Numbered from the stretch's first letter, positions 1-12,110 are shown. The stretch: DNA of 64,000 nt from Symbiodinium natans (GCA_905221605.1 CAJNDS010002443.1:321001-385000), one strand, 5' to 3'. Notes: generated by a model from the letters alone, not told the origin. Numbers and translations: made by a program.

Positions 1-3000
1 TGATTCTCGGGAATTGCTCGGGTGCACCCGCCGAGCAATGAAGATCAAGAAGATGATGATGGGTGCATCGACATTGCAGGACATTGATGGTACTACGATA
101 CTGATACCCGGCTCGGTGCCTAACAGAGAAACAGATCGTCAGACTCCGTGGAAGTCATGTCAGGATTTGTGTTTGACAATGCGCATCGGTTGAGCAGCTT
201 CTCCGCATGGTGTTACGAAGTTGTTCGCCGCATGGCACATCGTCGACGTCAAGGGGTGATTTTGAAAGCTGTGAACATGAGGGATTCGGCGAGTTATCTT
301 TTTTCAGTCAGCTGCTGGATGCTACCATGCATGTGGGATGTTGTCAGGTTTGGCTTGTCCCGGGGCCAGTGGCGCTTCTCACATAGGTCTCTTACTTTCT
401 CTAGGACTGGCTAGTTACCCAATCACGTGGCGTGTCAAATTTCACGAGTGGGACAGAAGTACATCGTATGAGGGGAGTAATATCTTGCCGCGGCCGGGCA
501 CCTCCTCTTGACTCGGAGACAACCCAAGAAGCGGAGTCCCCAATCATGCTGGGCCTTAGTTTAGAGTTGTCTCGCAAGGTCTGCGGCTTGCACGTTGGTT
601 CCGGTTGGATCAACGTTGTTGCTTGCCGGCACCTTGTCTGCTAAGTCGTGGCAATTTGTAGTCCATTGCAACTGAGATGCAGTGGAGTACCCTTGCGGTT
701 CGAGGCATACGGCAAGCGGCCTCTTCTGTTCTCCGCTCCCATACACCGACATTTTGGTGGACCATCCATGTTTGCATCGAAGCGCAAGAATCTCCTTATG
801 TAGTGGTGACATTATGCCATTATGCGTGCTCAAGCTTACAGCACCGAATGCTATGCGATGGCACAAACAGCAAGAAGTAATGGAGGGTATGGAAGGGGTT
901 GCCTGCACTGCCCCTGGAATTTTGGGGCATGTCGTAAGTCCAGAAATGCAGGCGACACTCCTGCACGAAGTTGCCCATTTTCAAGAAGATGGCCACGGGC
1001 TGCCAGCTCAGCACTTGCCCGGCCTAGAGTCAACAACCAAGAGCATCCACTGGCTAGCGGCTCTGCTTCCATAGAAAGCAATCGCCGATTCGTTTTGATA
1101 TGTTGAGAAGGTGCCGCGGTACAAGGCAACTGCTTTTCAGGTCAGATATTGTTCGAAGTACGCAAGGGCGTGACGCGACTGTCCCGCCAGCATCTTTCTA
1201 TGCAGGTGTCTGCGCGCGTACTTCCCAGTCAAGCTCGACCTGAGAACCCTTATCCACTCTGAGACCTTTGCAAATCGCTGTAGGCGGTTTCTGGGGACAT
1301 GTAGGGGTTGTTATTAGTCAGCCTGCCCCTGTGGATGCTTTGTGAGTACTGGTGCTCTTGCAGAAGGGGTTCCAGGGCCCCCACCACCCCCCCCCACCCC
1401 CCATCTCCCAACAAAACAAGGGGATACCGTGATGCAACACGACTCCCAAGCGAATGCTTAGGGGGAATAGGGACGCCTTGAATTGCCCTGAGGCTCGAGT
1501 TTTATCGACTCTTCGGCGAGTTGATTGCCGATTGCGTGCCAAATCAGTTGGGATCCTGAGCCATCCAGTAATAACAGTAGTGTGAGGTCTGTACCAACCT
1601 TCTACTGGAGTGCTAAACCCCATCTATTACTGAAGCAATGCCATAGCCAGCACTCGAATCATTATTCAGGTGTGGGCTACTGCAAACGCATACTATCTGG
1701 TTCTTCGTGGTTTCAGTCTAGAGACAATAAAACTTAGAAAAAGATGGTGTGCATTGTGGAAACAGACGGCGCAATGCACCTATTTCGGTGTTCATATGCA
1801 TCGCTCTTGCTCCGTGATTCATCTGTGACAGCCTCTTGCAATTACAACGCCACACCTCCTTTACTTTTTTGGCACATCCTGTGCTCAGGGATTGCCTCTC
1901 CTTGTTTGCAAATACTTTTCGGTCACATTTTCGGTCTTGTTTGGTCGGCTCGTTAAGGAGCATCACGCCGGTCTCGGGGTTCATCCTTGCAGAGCTGCGA
2001 ATCAAGTCTTTTCTCGAAGCGAAGCGTTTGCAAGGTGACATGTCGATGTCCAGCGGGTTTCATGGGCTTGGGTTGAAGCCGTGGGTAAAGGACCAGAACC
2101 AATTCAATGGAGTCTTGTTGAAGGAAACCGGCATATTATGAGCCTTCCGTGAGCTCACTTGCTTCTTCTATTGGTGGCTTTGTGCCTTGAGAGGCCCGAC
2201 CGCGCAGCGGCGTTGCTTCAGTGTGCCGACCAGGTCGTGCTTCCACGCCGAGTCTGACCAAAGCTCCCAAACGCAGTTGGGTTTTCCTTTAAGCAAAAGT
2301 TCAAGAGGGCAGGCCGAATGCAGAATGCAGAACAATCCCCCGTTGTAGGCCTGTACTACAGTACGCTCCTACTTGGCGCAAGGAGCTGCCGAACATCGGC
2401 GGTCAGAAATGGAAGGCCGGGGCATGAGGGACTCAACTAAGTCCCGACGTGCGTGTTGGACTTGTAAGAAAGAGTTGAAACAGCAGAAGTCGTGAGCCCC
2501 CCCCCCCAAGATGATCTGCAACATTCACTCGCGAGAGCGCTTCCACTTGATGTGCTTTCGGAGGCACTCCATTCCAAATGGCGAGATGATGCGAAGCGAC
2601 ATGAGGCGAGTGGAAAAAAATGGTGGCAGGCGCCAGCATCTTGTGCTTCTTGCCGTTTATGTTTTTCTTTCTGCCTGGAAGGAGCTGTACTGTAATCCAG
2701 AACACGGTTACACCGAGTCAGGATCGACATCGCATGCGCCGGCAACAGTTACAGCCATTCACACGCACTGGCAGTCTTGTGGCCCGCAGTAGAAGATCTT
2801 GGTCATGGTTTGGACAAGTACTTGTGGACCAATAGGCAGAGACGGATTTATAAGTACCCTGGCCGCGAAGAGGTAGCAGTCATTGTGCGTAGAGCCTTTT
2901 GAGTCATGTCTGTGAGAGTGAAGTGAGATGGGATGCAGCCACTGTAACAAACTCTAAACAGCCTTATCAACCGGCATACAGGACAAGCACACACCTGCAA

Positions 3001-5140
3001 CAGCTGCTGACTTCAGTACAGCCGATAGAAGCTTGCGGCCTGGTTTCTGGCATGCAGCATGACGCTATATTTGCAGAAGCGAGGACGCTAACCTTTGCTA
3101 AGTGAATGCCCCGCAACCTCCAATATTTTCAAGCGCGACAAGGCCGGTCACATGCCGATCACTGCAGCCGAGCTCACATCCAAGGCCATGGTAAATTGCC
3201 CCGAAGATCTCCCCGCTCAAACAGGGGCCTTACAGGTGCAGTCGGTTTTCGCGAAAAACGCTTGCAGGGGATTACTGTACCCAAAAAGCACTTCGAATGT
3301 GTTGAGACTTGAGAAATCTACGTACACTTGGAGTACGTGGAATGTGACGACCCCTGTCTTTCAAGTCTGCAAGCTGCCCAGCATGTCATGTTTGGAGTTG
3401 ATATCGCTGGAGGCTGCCATGCTGAACAGTGTCGAGCCCCTTGGCTTGAGCACCACTGGACCACAGGTTTACTCAAGTTGCTATTCGCCTCAACTGCAAC
3501 TCCGCTCCCAGGAACCTTTGATCTTGCCTGAAAGCCCTGTAGACCGAGATTGAGTCTGATTGAGTCTCCGGAAGCCCAGGGCAGATGAGCGAAGATCTGG
3601 ACCTGATATTCCTCTGCTGCAGGCTGTTCGGATATGAAGTGACTTGATGCCCTGAACTTTTCAAGGTTTCTGATTCTCTTCCAGTGGGCGCAGGCTATAG
3701 GTCACCTTTGCCTTCATTTGGAGTGCGATGCAGCAAAAGTTGCCGGTGCCCTGGGGCTCAGCCGGGTGCCCAGAGGACACGGGCACCTCCACTTTTTCTT
3801 CTGACACGCTTCAGCACACCTGTTCTAGGTGCGGGTGTGCGGGTATCACAAACACATCATGCCCAGCTCTGGAGGCCTCCAGCGGCTCAATGCCGCTCCG
3901 CCGCGTGACCTGGAGGACCTTTGTGCCACTTTGCTCACCAGCCGCATCAGACTTGAAACGTTTGGATTTTTTTTTGGCTTCTGGGCATTCCCACGAGACT
4001 CGCAGGACTTTGCCCACAAGGCAGCCAAAGAGTCCTCTGATCAGCTCCTGTCAGATGCAAAGATCAAATATGTGCACGAATCCCGCTAGCATGAGCAGCA
4101 GTTCTCCCTCTCACCCCAAGCATCAGTATAGAACCAGCACGAGAAAGTACCCTGGACGTGGTTCAGCCACTGACTGTGGTCCCAGAGAAGTCACGTGCAG
4201 CAAGCGTCAAGTCGCTTCAAGTGTGCACAGGTGTTGGCCGGCTTCTACTCCGACGACTGATCAGCCTTCTAGCACAGGCTTCTGCACATTGGCCGATGAG
4301 ATTCGCAGCAGATGCAAATTCGGAATTCGTGCAGTCGGGGACATCTTGGAATCTTGTGCAGTCTCGGCATGTCTTGGCGCTTTGCCGGGGCATGTGTCTG
4401 CTAATTTGGTTTTGATGCCCTGCTCCGGCATGCAACCCAATTGGGCCCTCCAAGCCTGACGAAGGCCTGCTTCGCAGCATGCCAAGAAATGGACCTGTGA
4501 TCTCAGTCGCCAGTCGCTTCTTGCAGATGCGTTAGCCTGCTTCGCTTCGAGCATCTCGGGCATACAATCGAAGATGATTTTGCCACAGTTCTCACCGGCT
4601 GAACTGTAGGGCATGAGCAAGACCCTTAGCACCTGAGACTACACCCTTCATGCTTACGCATCCTTGCTGGCAGCCAGACATATCTAGCCCAGCCTCAGAA
4701 GCAAAGCCTGAGACCGCTATCTGGTGACGGCTCGGAGCCTGCTAGGACCTCGAAGCATCCTGAGATGTAGAGGCTCCCGGAAAGTGGCCATTTGGCCACC
4801 GTGCTCGATTCAACCTCTTACACCCCTCTGCTCGGTGCCATGCCTGGGCAGCGAGGGGTGGACTCGTTACCAGCTCCTGTGGCTGCGAGCACCACGCTCA
4901 GAAGTAAGGTTCGACAGACGAAGTTGATGGCAGAAGCGTCAAGAGCAATGGGCTCCCGGAACAGAGCCTCAAGTCTTTGCGCTTGCGTGTGGGGCTTCGC
5001 TTTGAGGTAGCTTCAACCGCTTCTTTCCTGGGCAAGCGGTTTTAGTCTACAGCAACTCCGTGGGAACCTGGGTGCCTTGACAGCCTTGATCTTTTTGGTA
5101 TCTCAGTATCTTGTCGTGTAGTTCCGGTGTAGTTGTCTGA
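1..5140. other. Stretch with no supportable gene
   Basis: No domain, conserved motif or convincing exon chain was recognised. Several medium open frames exist, the longest being 243 codons on the + strand at 3728-4459. A different + frame at 3829-4089 overlaps it and has a helical, charged C-terminal part (around DLEDLCATLLTSR). Another 152-codon + frame lies at 3095-3553. None has a recognisable fold, and overlapping frames on both strands look equally plausible, so none is called a gene. Short C-runs occur near 1380-1400 and 2497-2507. Confidence 0.4.
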
Positions 5141-5146
5141 TTCGCA

Positions 5147-5701
5147 CTAGCCCGTCTGATTTGCAGGTCCGCGGCACCATCGCTGAGACGCTCGGCCGCA
5201 CTGTGGGTTATTGTGAAGAGTCCGGCGAGTCCGGAAAGAATCGGGAAAGAGATGGAACAGAGTTGGAGTTTGAGTGAGAGTTTGAGGCGTCAGAACGCTT
5301 GACTGAGGATCTTTGATCAAGCCTGTGTGGCTGATGGTTACTCCATGCCGGCAGGGTGCATCAAGGTGGCACTCGACAACGATAGCGTCAAGTATGCTGC
5401 TTCCTTGCATCGAGTACTCGACCCACCTCATGCCAGGCTCAACCTTGCTGAGCTCAGGTTCAGCCTGAGCAGGCAGCGGAAGTGCTTCGTCCTGCGGAAG
5501 GCCTGGCTGAGGTTGAAACTTCTGTGCCACCCTTTCAAGCCTTTCAAGCCTCTGATTAAACAGCCCTGAGAGCCGAAGGCCCGTCGTTTGAGTATCTCCC
5601 GAGTCATGTGGGGGACTTTCCTGACTCGCCAGATCTACCCCCGGCTCCGGTGCCGGCTGCGCCAGAGCCACCCCTCCCTCGGCCTGGGCCTTCGAAGCCA
5701 T
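5147..5701 (-). CDS. Hypothetical 184-codon open frame (uncertain)
   Basis: Uninterrupted minus-strand frame from ATG (complement of 5699-5701) to a stop. The N-terminal third is Ala/Pro/Gln/Glu-rich. A middle section (KVEPGMRWVEYSMQGSS) looks more like a folded protein; the last 50 residues are low in protein-like character. No family was recognised. It is opposite in orientation to every confident gene in the window, which argues against it, and the + strand has a possible short exon at about 5167-5220 (VRGTIAETLGRTVGYC). Treat it as a chance frame unless transcripts support it. Confidence 0.2.
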   Translation of the reverse strand: MASKAQAEGGVALAQPAPEPGVDLASQESPPHDSGDTQTTGLRLSGLFNQRLERLERVAQKFQPQPGLPQDEALPLPAQAEPELSKVEPGMRWVEYSMQGSSILDAIVVECHLDAPCRHGVTISHTGLIKDPQSSVLTPQTLTQTPTLFHLFPDSFRTRRTLHNNPQCGRASQRWCRGPANQTG

Positions 5702-6308
5702 GTGCTTGTCACTTGCCGGTTTTCTTCTTGGGAAAAGTAGAACTTACCAACTCAGGGTTTCGCCCTCTGCCCACTGATACAACAGGGAACCAATAGGGTA
5801 GCAAGGACGTCAACGGCAGACTCCCGGTGCTTGTGGTCATTGTGCTTTGTGGTGCTTCGTGGCGCTTTGTGGTGCTAGGTCCGCACAGGATCGGAGCAAC
5901 CCTGCGCCGACAGGTGCAAAAATCTGCCAAAATGGTGCAAGATGGTGCAGACCACCCCTGAATTCTTGGATCCTACTGAGAGGAAGAAGTTTGGCACCGC
6001 AGGCCGGGCTGATGCAGGTGCCGCGCGGTTAGAGGCACGTGATCGCCCAGCACTCAGCATGGAGGGCCTGCTTGGCAGCTTGCTCAGTGAAGAGGTTTTC
6101 GAGAGCGACTTGGGGCTTTTGCTTCGGCTTGCTTTGGCGCGCGTTCCCAGTTTCATCGAGGCTGGAACACCTACGAAATCCGCCTGCAGGACGGCTTTGG
6201 GCGCTGGGAAGAGTCCACGTTGCAACGGTGTTGCATGGTATCGCCACAATATTGCCCGTGTTGCAGACAGATTTTGTGCCGATCTGAAGCCGGCCTTCAT
6301 CCTTAAGT

Positions 6309-6484
6309 GGCCGTTCAAAAGGAGATCTTCATGGAGTATGACAGGGACAACTCGGGTGTACAGCTCTTACAAAACTTGGATCTGGCACGGCCTTTGACAT
6401 GTTCAACTCATGCTTCCTGTCCAACTTGTGCAAAGGCCTTGGAAGTTGAAGAGTTCCGTGCGCTGTTGCGGGATTTCAACGAAG
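6309..6484 (+). CDS. EF-hand 1, two exons split by a 78-bp intron
   Basis: The first exon reads AVQKEIFMEYDRDNSG and stops at 6357. The intron 6358-6435 has a GTACAG start and a CAAAG end, and the next exon continues ALEVEEFRALLRDFNE up to a GT donor at 6485. Spliced, the 12-residue loop is D-R-D-N-S-G-A-L-E-V-E-E, with acidic ligands at positions 1, 3 and 12, Asn at 4, Gly at 6 and a hydrophobic residue at 8, flanked by amphipathic helices. This is a textbook EF-hand. The intron interrupts the loop after Gly6. Confidence 0.72.
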
Positions 6485-9400
6485 GTGCAAGGGCAACAAC
6501 ACGGGGGCCTTGGCAGTGTGTTCTCTGCGACTCAGCAGGCCGGGACCCCACAGAAGAGGAGCCTGGTCCTTATCCTTTTCGTTCGTGTTGCAGACTCGCA
6601 TTGACGGTCCTGCCGTTGTTCGCCCCAGCCTGAGGCATGCATTCATGATGAAGCTGTCTGACAAGGCCGCAAGGGCCGCTCTTGCACACGTTGCACACGA
6701 AGCTTTCGACGATGCCCCAAATCAGCCGTTCTGTCCGTTTTTGAGGATGGCGATGGCCGAATCAGCTTGGGGGAGCAGCATGGCTGCAGAGCATGGCTAA
6801 GCAGAGCATGGCTGCCTTCCGGCCTGAGGCTGTTTGTGTGGGCTTTTCTGTGGGGCTCACGCTCCGAAGATCTCCAATGTTTCGGATTCGTTGTCAGGAA
6901 CCTTTGTGTGTCGATCAGGGCACCCCTCTCGTTTCTGATACAATTGTCACTGGCAAAGATCTCTTTCGTCTCGCTACCGAAGGCTCTGTTCGGCGCTGCC
7001 GGTCCGGCCGGGTTTGACCGGTAATCCTTGTGTCGCGCCTCTTTGGGCTTTGATGGCTTTGATGGCTTTGATGGCTTTGATGGCTTTGACGGCTTTGGCT
7101 TCGTCTGTGCCATTTCGATACTGCACGAGCGCCACTCGTCCAGCTATCACGGTGCGTGAAGAGACACATATCCTTGATCCCGAAGATGCATTCGCCTGGA
7201 GTGCACAAGTCAAAAGTTATGACAACGAAGTGGGTGCAAAAGGTCATGTAGAGGTATCTGCAGTATCTGCCGCGTAGAGATTCGGTACAGATGTGCAGAG
7301 ATGTGTAGAGATGGTGCAGAGATGTGTAGAGATTCTGAGATGGTGCAGAGACGTGTAGAGATGTGCAGAGTCAAATCGGAGACGTTGCAACCAAAGGTTG
7401 CACTATGCCCTCCGTGCCTGGCACAGCTATCGTCATATGGACGTCGGCGGCTCAGGCACAGGTCTGAAGCGCTTGTAGAGAGAGGCTTCCGTAGTAGCCA
7501 CCGGGGAGCAGAGTAGCGGAAACTTTCGAAGTCCTTCGCTATTCCGCTGCCAGTTCTAGCTCAAGGACTCAAATTGAGACTCAAACATTGAGACTCGAAG
7601 TACGAGATTCTCGTAAAGAGGCCACCCAGGCGCGCGCAAAAAATGATCCGCGCGACCATGTCGGGATCCGAGTCCAAGTATGCGAGACTTGGCTAAGACG
7701 AAGACTAAGACTGGCTCAGCTGGGGTGGCGAACTTTTCGACTCCGTTGGTTTTGGGGTTTTGGGTCTTGACAGCTCTCAGGATGCTGATCCTCCTGTGCA
7801 TGACCCTTCTCTATGCGGTCTCGATTTGCGTACAGGCCTTTCGCATCAAGTGACGCATCCCCTTTTCGAAGATCTGGAAAGCGAGAGCCCATAGCGTCTC
7901 ACGTTGCCGCTCCTAAATCCCCAAAGCCCTTAAGTCACTGAGCCCTGCTCTGGGAGGTTCTACCAGCTTCCATCTGTTGCATCCTGGAAGCTTGGACATA
8001 TTGGTAGACTCATTTTCGCACTCTCTCCCTCACTCTCTTTCAAGTTATGCCAAGTCTGTTGCTTTTAGGGTCTCTGGAATGTTGTGCTGATGCCAAGGCC
8101 AGCCAAGCAGTTGCATGGACACTGAAGGCCAGTTGCTGCAACAAATGGCACGAACTTTTAGGCCCAAGTAGGTGGCCACAGCTACACAGAAACTTCTGAG
8201 TGCATGCTCCGTACTGTTGGCACCATGAATCGCCATGCGCGGCCTTTGCACTCGTGACTTTTCCATTGAAGTTGCTGCATGTCGTCATATGTCGTCTATG
8301 TGCAGCTTGTTGGTGCAGTAAGAACTCACCAAGAGGCCAAGTGGGCCAAGTATGACCAGAAGATGTCAGCATCGGGCTAAGCATGGCTAAGCCACTTGTG
8401 TAAGACGTTGTAAGACTCTGCGTGCGTCTTCTCTTAAGAGGCTTCAGACTCTTTCAGGCGTGCTGCACACGGACGAAAACTCAGGACCGGCAGAAGGCCA
8501 ATCACCGAACCTCGAAGCGACGGACCAGGTGTCAGGGAGAAGGGTGCGTATCAGATCCGGCTTGCGGCAATCGCAGGTCGGGGCCCTGGTCAGGAAACGA
8601 TAGGAAACGGAACCGAGGATACCACAATCACAAGCACCCTGGCTTCAGGTTGCGGGACTAGCCAGTTTGGAGCACGGTGCCTTCACCGCAGATCGTCCTT
8701 TGCCTGAGACCATTGACAGCGCAGAACGCTTTATTGTCAACGAGCGCGGCAGACTGAACAACTTCCTGCGCATTCTCAGCTGCTTCAATGCTGGCTCAGG
8801 ATCTTCCAAGCAACAGGAGTTCAAGCATCAGAATTCGATGTCTGCACGGCAAGTGCCTGCGACCAGTGAGACCTTGACCACATCACTCCAGAGCACCTCC
8901 AAGTTGTTGGCCGTCATGTTCGATGCAGCGTATTGGCATCCCATACTGAGAGGAAGTATGTAGGGTCGGCTTACGTGTAGTGTTCGAGTTAAAGTTTAGA
9001 GTCAGAGTGTTCTCAAGGTGCAGGCGAAACCGTGACGTTTAGTCACTCATACATCGGTTTTCGTTCCTTTTCCGGAGATTTTCTGCTTCGAAGCACTGTG
9101 ACAGAGGGCCCTCTCAAAGATGCTTGGACCACTTGGATATACCCATCCTCTTGAGACGTTGCATTATGGGCATTCAGAGACCATCTGAGTTTTCAGGTTA
9201 AAAGTGCAGGGAAGGGGGGGGAGGGGGCTCCTCGGCAGACCGTGCACTTGGGGCCGTTGTCGCCCCGTGAGTCAAGATGTACAGTTGACTCCGTGCCTTG
9301 GCAGAGACGGCACAGGAGCGCTACAGCGTGAAGGGAACAGAGGTCCCTGTTTCCTGTGCTCTCAAGCTTCCGCCGCGTTGCTTGGACGCCTTGGTTGCTG

Positions 9401-10208
9401 CTTGCCAGCTGCATCTGCTCGGGCTCTTCCGCTCTCGGAAGATGCCCTAATACCGGACAATGCTGCTGGATGAATTCAGAAAGGTTCATCTTACAGGAGA
9501 TAAGGAGCTAACCCAAGTCGGGCTCTGTTTCGGGCGATGCTGACATCCGTTTGGTGAAAATAGACGGGTTGGGAACTCGTTTGTGTTTATCAACTGTCAG
9601 CTTCCGTCTACGTTGTCTTTATCTCACAAAGACGATTCTGGCAGCGTATAGAAAGTGGTTCCTTCTGCTCTGCTGTGTCTGCGAAACTGCTGTGCAAACG
9701 CGTGTTTGGCGCCTCTCATGGCATGACACACAGCCGCTCAGGATTCCCTTCTTCGGCTCTTTGCCGAGTTCGATTTCGATGAGCTTGAACCCCATGTGAA
9801 GCTGAGATTGCTGTTGTGGCTGATCAGGGTTAGGCTCAGTCTACAGACAAAGAAGCCTCGCAGTTCAGACGCCGTGCTGAAAGGTGGTTACGCCCCATGA
9901 GGTCGGGACACCTCTCGGTAGTGGAGCTGGAGCGGTTGCTGACAGCCATGAACGGCGGCAAGCCCGCAAGAAGCTGAGGCTTTATGATCAGTAAGGGGAG
10001 TCATGATCTACAAATGCCAAGCCCCGACGTCTGCCAAGGTCCCCCGGCACGAGGTGTTCCGTGTGATGCAGGAGGCAGACACACTAGGCACGTACGTGCG
10101 CACAAGATAGGACGTCCTAGTCAGCTGGGGGAATACCATGTGTGCAGAGGCGACCACGTCATCCACCGAGCCGAGCTTTTAGGAGCCATCTCGGCGTGGT
10201 GCGGCTGA
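6309..10208 (+). CDS. EF-hand calcium-binding protein, calmodulin-like (multi-exon, partial model)
   Basis: Four helix-loop-helix EF-hand segments can be read on the + strand: about 6319-6484, 6645-6790, 9855-9976 and 10036-10208. The first loop is canonical after removal of a 78-bp intron (DRDNSG joined to ALEVEE). The second ends in DGDGRISLGE. The third keeps only the second loop half (GHLSVVELERLL). The fourth reads GDHVIHRAELLGAISAW and runs to a stop at 10206-10208. Such pairs bind Ca2+ and change shape, usually to switch a partner. Grouping the four into one gene is inference: the 3 kb between pairs contains no sure exon, and two adjacent genes are possible. A kinase domain begins 760 bp downstream, but the stop and order (EF-hands before kinase) differ from a standard CDPK, so it is treated as a separate gene. 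Confidence 0.5.
6645..6790 (+). CDS. EF-hand 2 (split or frame-shifted)
   Basis: The entering helix KLSDKAARAALAHVAHEAFDD is read in one frame to 6713, and the loop DGDGRISLGE in another from 6746. Joining 6713 to 6746 gives a perfect loop D-D-D-G-D-G-R-I-S-L-G-E. That would require a 32-bp intron with a GC donor and a TTTTTGAG acceptor, unusually short. The alternative is a frameshift in a decayed exon. Either way both halves of an EF-hand are present. Confidence 0.55.
7049..7098 (+). repeat. 9-bp tandem repeat (TTTGATGGC)n
   Basis: About five and a half head-to-tail copies of the nonamer TTTGATGGC, the last with one change (GACGGC). It keeps a reading frame on both strands (FDG on one, SHQ/KPS-type on the other), so open frames here are repeat artefacts. 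Confidence 0.9.
7286..7370 (+). repeat. Degenerate 10-12 bp repeat (GATGTGCAGA-like)
   Basis: Seven or so imperfect copies of GAGATGTGCAGA / GAGATGTGTA alternate through this stretch, with unit length drifting between 10 and 12 bp. No coding meaning is evident. Confidence 0.7.
8480..8963 (+). CDS. Possible exon(s) of unknown function
   Basis: Two overlapping + frames are open here. The upstream one contains AGRGPGQETIGNGTEDTT. The downstream one (from 8667) contains ETIDSAERFIVNERGRLNN and later LLAVMFDAAYWHP, both protein-like in composition. No family was recognised. The stretch lies between the two EF-hand pairs and might belong to that gene, but no splice chain could be closed. Confidence 0.2.
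9855..10208 (+). CDS. EF-hands 3 and 4, terminal exons with stop
   Basis: An exon-like piece with KEASQFRRRAER ends near 9881. After a CATGAG acceptor the frame GHLSVVELERLLTAMN (9906 onward) supplies loop positions 6-12 and an exiting helix. A further exon, VPRHEVFRVMQEADT (about 10036-10086), ends in the first loop residues of a hand that resumes after TGTGCAG at 10150 as GDHVIHRAELLGAISAWCG and a stop at 10206-10208. Loop 4 has Asp5, Ile8 and Glu12; loop 3 lacks visible ligands at 1 and 3. The exact splice between the halves of hand 4 is unresolved. Confidence 0.5.
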
Positions 10209-10967
10209 TGCTGAGTCTTGTTTGCCGTGCAAGTAAGTAAGCGCAGCTTGTTGGAGGCTGGTGTGGCCTTTGTTTCTTCGCTTGAACGCTGCAGGTACGG
10301 CAACGTGGACCGCAAGGACAGGGAGGGAACCGAAGAGAACGAGCTCAGTAAATAGGGTTCCGGGATGTTCGGGGGCTTGGAGTCGGAAGGACACGGACTT
10401 GCCGAGTCTGCTACGAGAGGCGCTGGCCCGCACCATCCAGGAAAGGGGATGCGGATGGGATGTGACGGATGTGATGCCCGCGATGCCCGAACGAGTCCCA
10501 AATGTATCCCAATCCTGCACAACCGATCAACGGATCGCAATGTGAGCAAAACTTTGCACGACCGCTGCCGTGAAGGGCTAGAGTAGCCATGACTAGTAAC
10601 GACCGGCCGTAACGCACGGCAAAAGTGTCGAATCTCTGTGCAATGACTTCGCTTCAGTCGCTTCAGTCTCGTCGACGCCTGGCCCTGGGAAACCTTTCGG
10701 TGGCCAAGAGGAGCACGAGCTTAGCAGAAATTGCTGCTACACTGTTCTAACCAAGCTGTTGTTGAGAGTTGAGAGTGCCACTGCCAGAAAGCTCCAACAT
10801 TGTCCGATTGTGCAATCCTTCAGGAGCTTCAGCCTCCCAGGAACTTCTTTGTGCGACTACGACGTTCAGGACTCCTGCTGAGGGGAGGGCTGGGGGGAGG
10901 GCTGTGGGGGGAGACAAGGCCCCGGGGAGAGAGGGCCTGGTTCCTTTCACAGCTCTGAACATCTGGC

Positions 10968-12110
10968 GAGGAGTTGCTGGGCTTCGGCTCGGCTGGAAAG
11001 GTCTTCAAGGCGAAGCAGAAGCGGGATGACAAAGAGGTGGCATTGAAGGTGATGCAGTGCTTGGATGAGGCGAGAGGGCCTTCTCAAGCTCGACTGAGCC
11101 TCATTAAAAACCGAAGCCAGCTGTCGACGGCAGGAAATGCTGCGCATCCGCTGTGGCGAGTTCAACGTGCTTCGTACTCTACGGCATCCGCATATCGTCA
11201 ATGTACTGAACTTCTGGACCCACGACAACGAAGCAGTCCTGGCCATGGAGCTCCACAGCCAGAGCAATTTGCAGCAGGTAGTGCGCAGAGCTTCCTCCTT
11301 GGACGAAATGACGTCCAGGTCGCTGTTCCAGACACTTTTCCTCACATGGTACTTGCTTTGCGTGCAGTGAGATGGGGTGAGATGGGGTGCACACGTACAA
11401 GAATGGTCCAAGGATGCTTCTGGAGGCAGTCGACTTCTTGCACCAAAAGAGTGCCTCATCTTGACCCATAGTCCCACGCCCTCTGCATTCTGCCTAGCCC
11501 CTAGGCCCTAGCCAATGCCCATTCAAGGAATCATTCACCGCGACGTGAAGCCAGACAACATCCTCGTGTCGGATGACTTGCAGAGCCTTTGGCTTGCTGA
11601 CTTCAATGCCGCTCATTCCTTGCTGGAAGGCCGCCGTGTGGAGCATGTGCTGGCGTGACCTGATTCAGCTGACGGTTTCATGAGGCGGAGCCCTGAGCAT
11701 GACGTTCACAGCCGAGTTTGCTGCTCCAGAGGCCTGGGGGGCTCACATGATCTCAGATGTGATCTGTCCTGATCTGTCCTGCCTGGATTTGCGTGAAAGG
11801 ATTCGACATGCGAGCGATGTCTGAAGGTCCTCCTTGGACAAAGCCACGCTGAGCCAGCGGACGTGTGGAGCTGCGGCCTGTTCCGCAGCTGAACGATTGG
11901 GCAGCTGAAGTTCAGTCGGACTCATTGGCAGATCCGGATGCTAGGGTAGATGGGAGGAGCAGCATGGAGCAGCATTGGGGCAACCGACTCGTTCTAGTAT
12001 ATTTCTCGTCCCATTCGAGTCGAAGCTGCGCACTTTGACCCCGAGGTGCTTGCACTACATGCTACGCGGCGACTTGCCTCGGCGGCTGTCGAAGTTTGCA
12101 TCCAGGAGAA
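10968..12110 (+). CDS. Serine/threonine protein kinase (multi-exon)
   Basis: Transfers phosphate from ATP to Ser/Thr of target proteins. Exons in order: 10968-11075 with the glycine loop GFGSAGKVF and the VALKVM lysine (11046-11048); 11134 to about 11338 with the helix-C glutamate (CGEFNVLRTLRHPHIV) and the hinge (VLAMELHS); 11417 to about 11453 with LLEAVDFLHQK; about 11528-11635 with the catalytic loop IIHRDVKPDNIL and the metal-binding DFN (in place of DFG); about 11693-11740 with the activation-segment end TFTAEFAAPEAWG; about 11845-11890 with AEPADVWSCGL (subdomain IX). Subdomains X-XI are probably within 11925-12110 but are not readable. All exons are + strand and introns are 60-110 bp. 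The upstream start and N-terminal extension were not found. Asp for catalysis and metal binding are intact, so it should be active. The subfamily is not assignable; the DFN triplet also occurs in YANK/STK32-type kinases. Confidence 0.82.

Noticed and set aside
5942-6397. 151-codon + frame before the EF-hand exon
   Set aside because: It overlaps EF-hand exon 1 in another phase. Parts such as LLGSLLSEEVFESDLGLLL look helical and could be an upstream exon, but no splice chain or family supports calling it.
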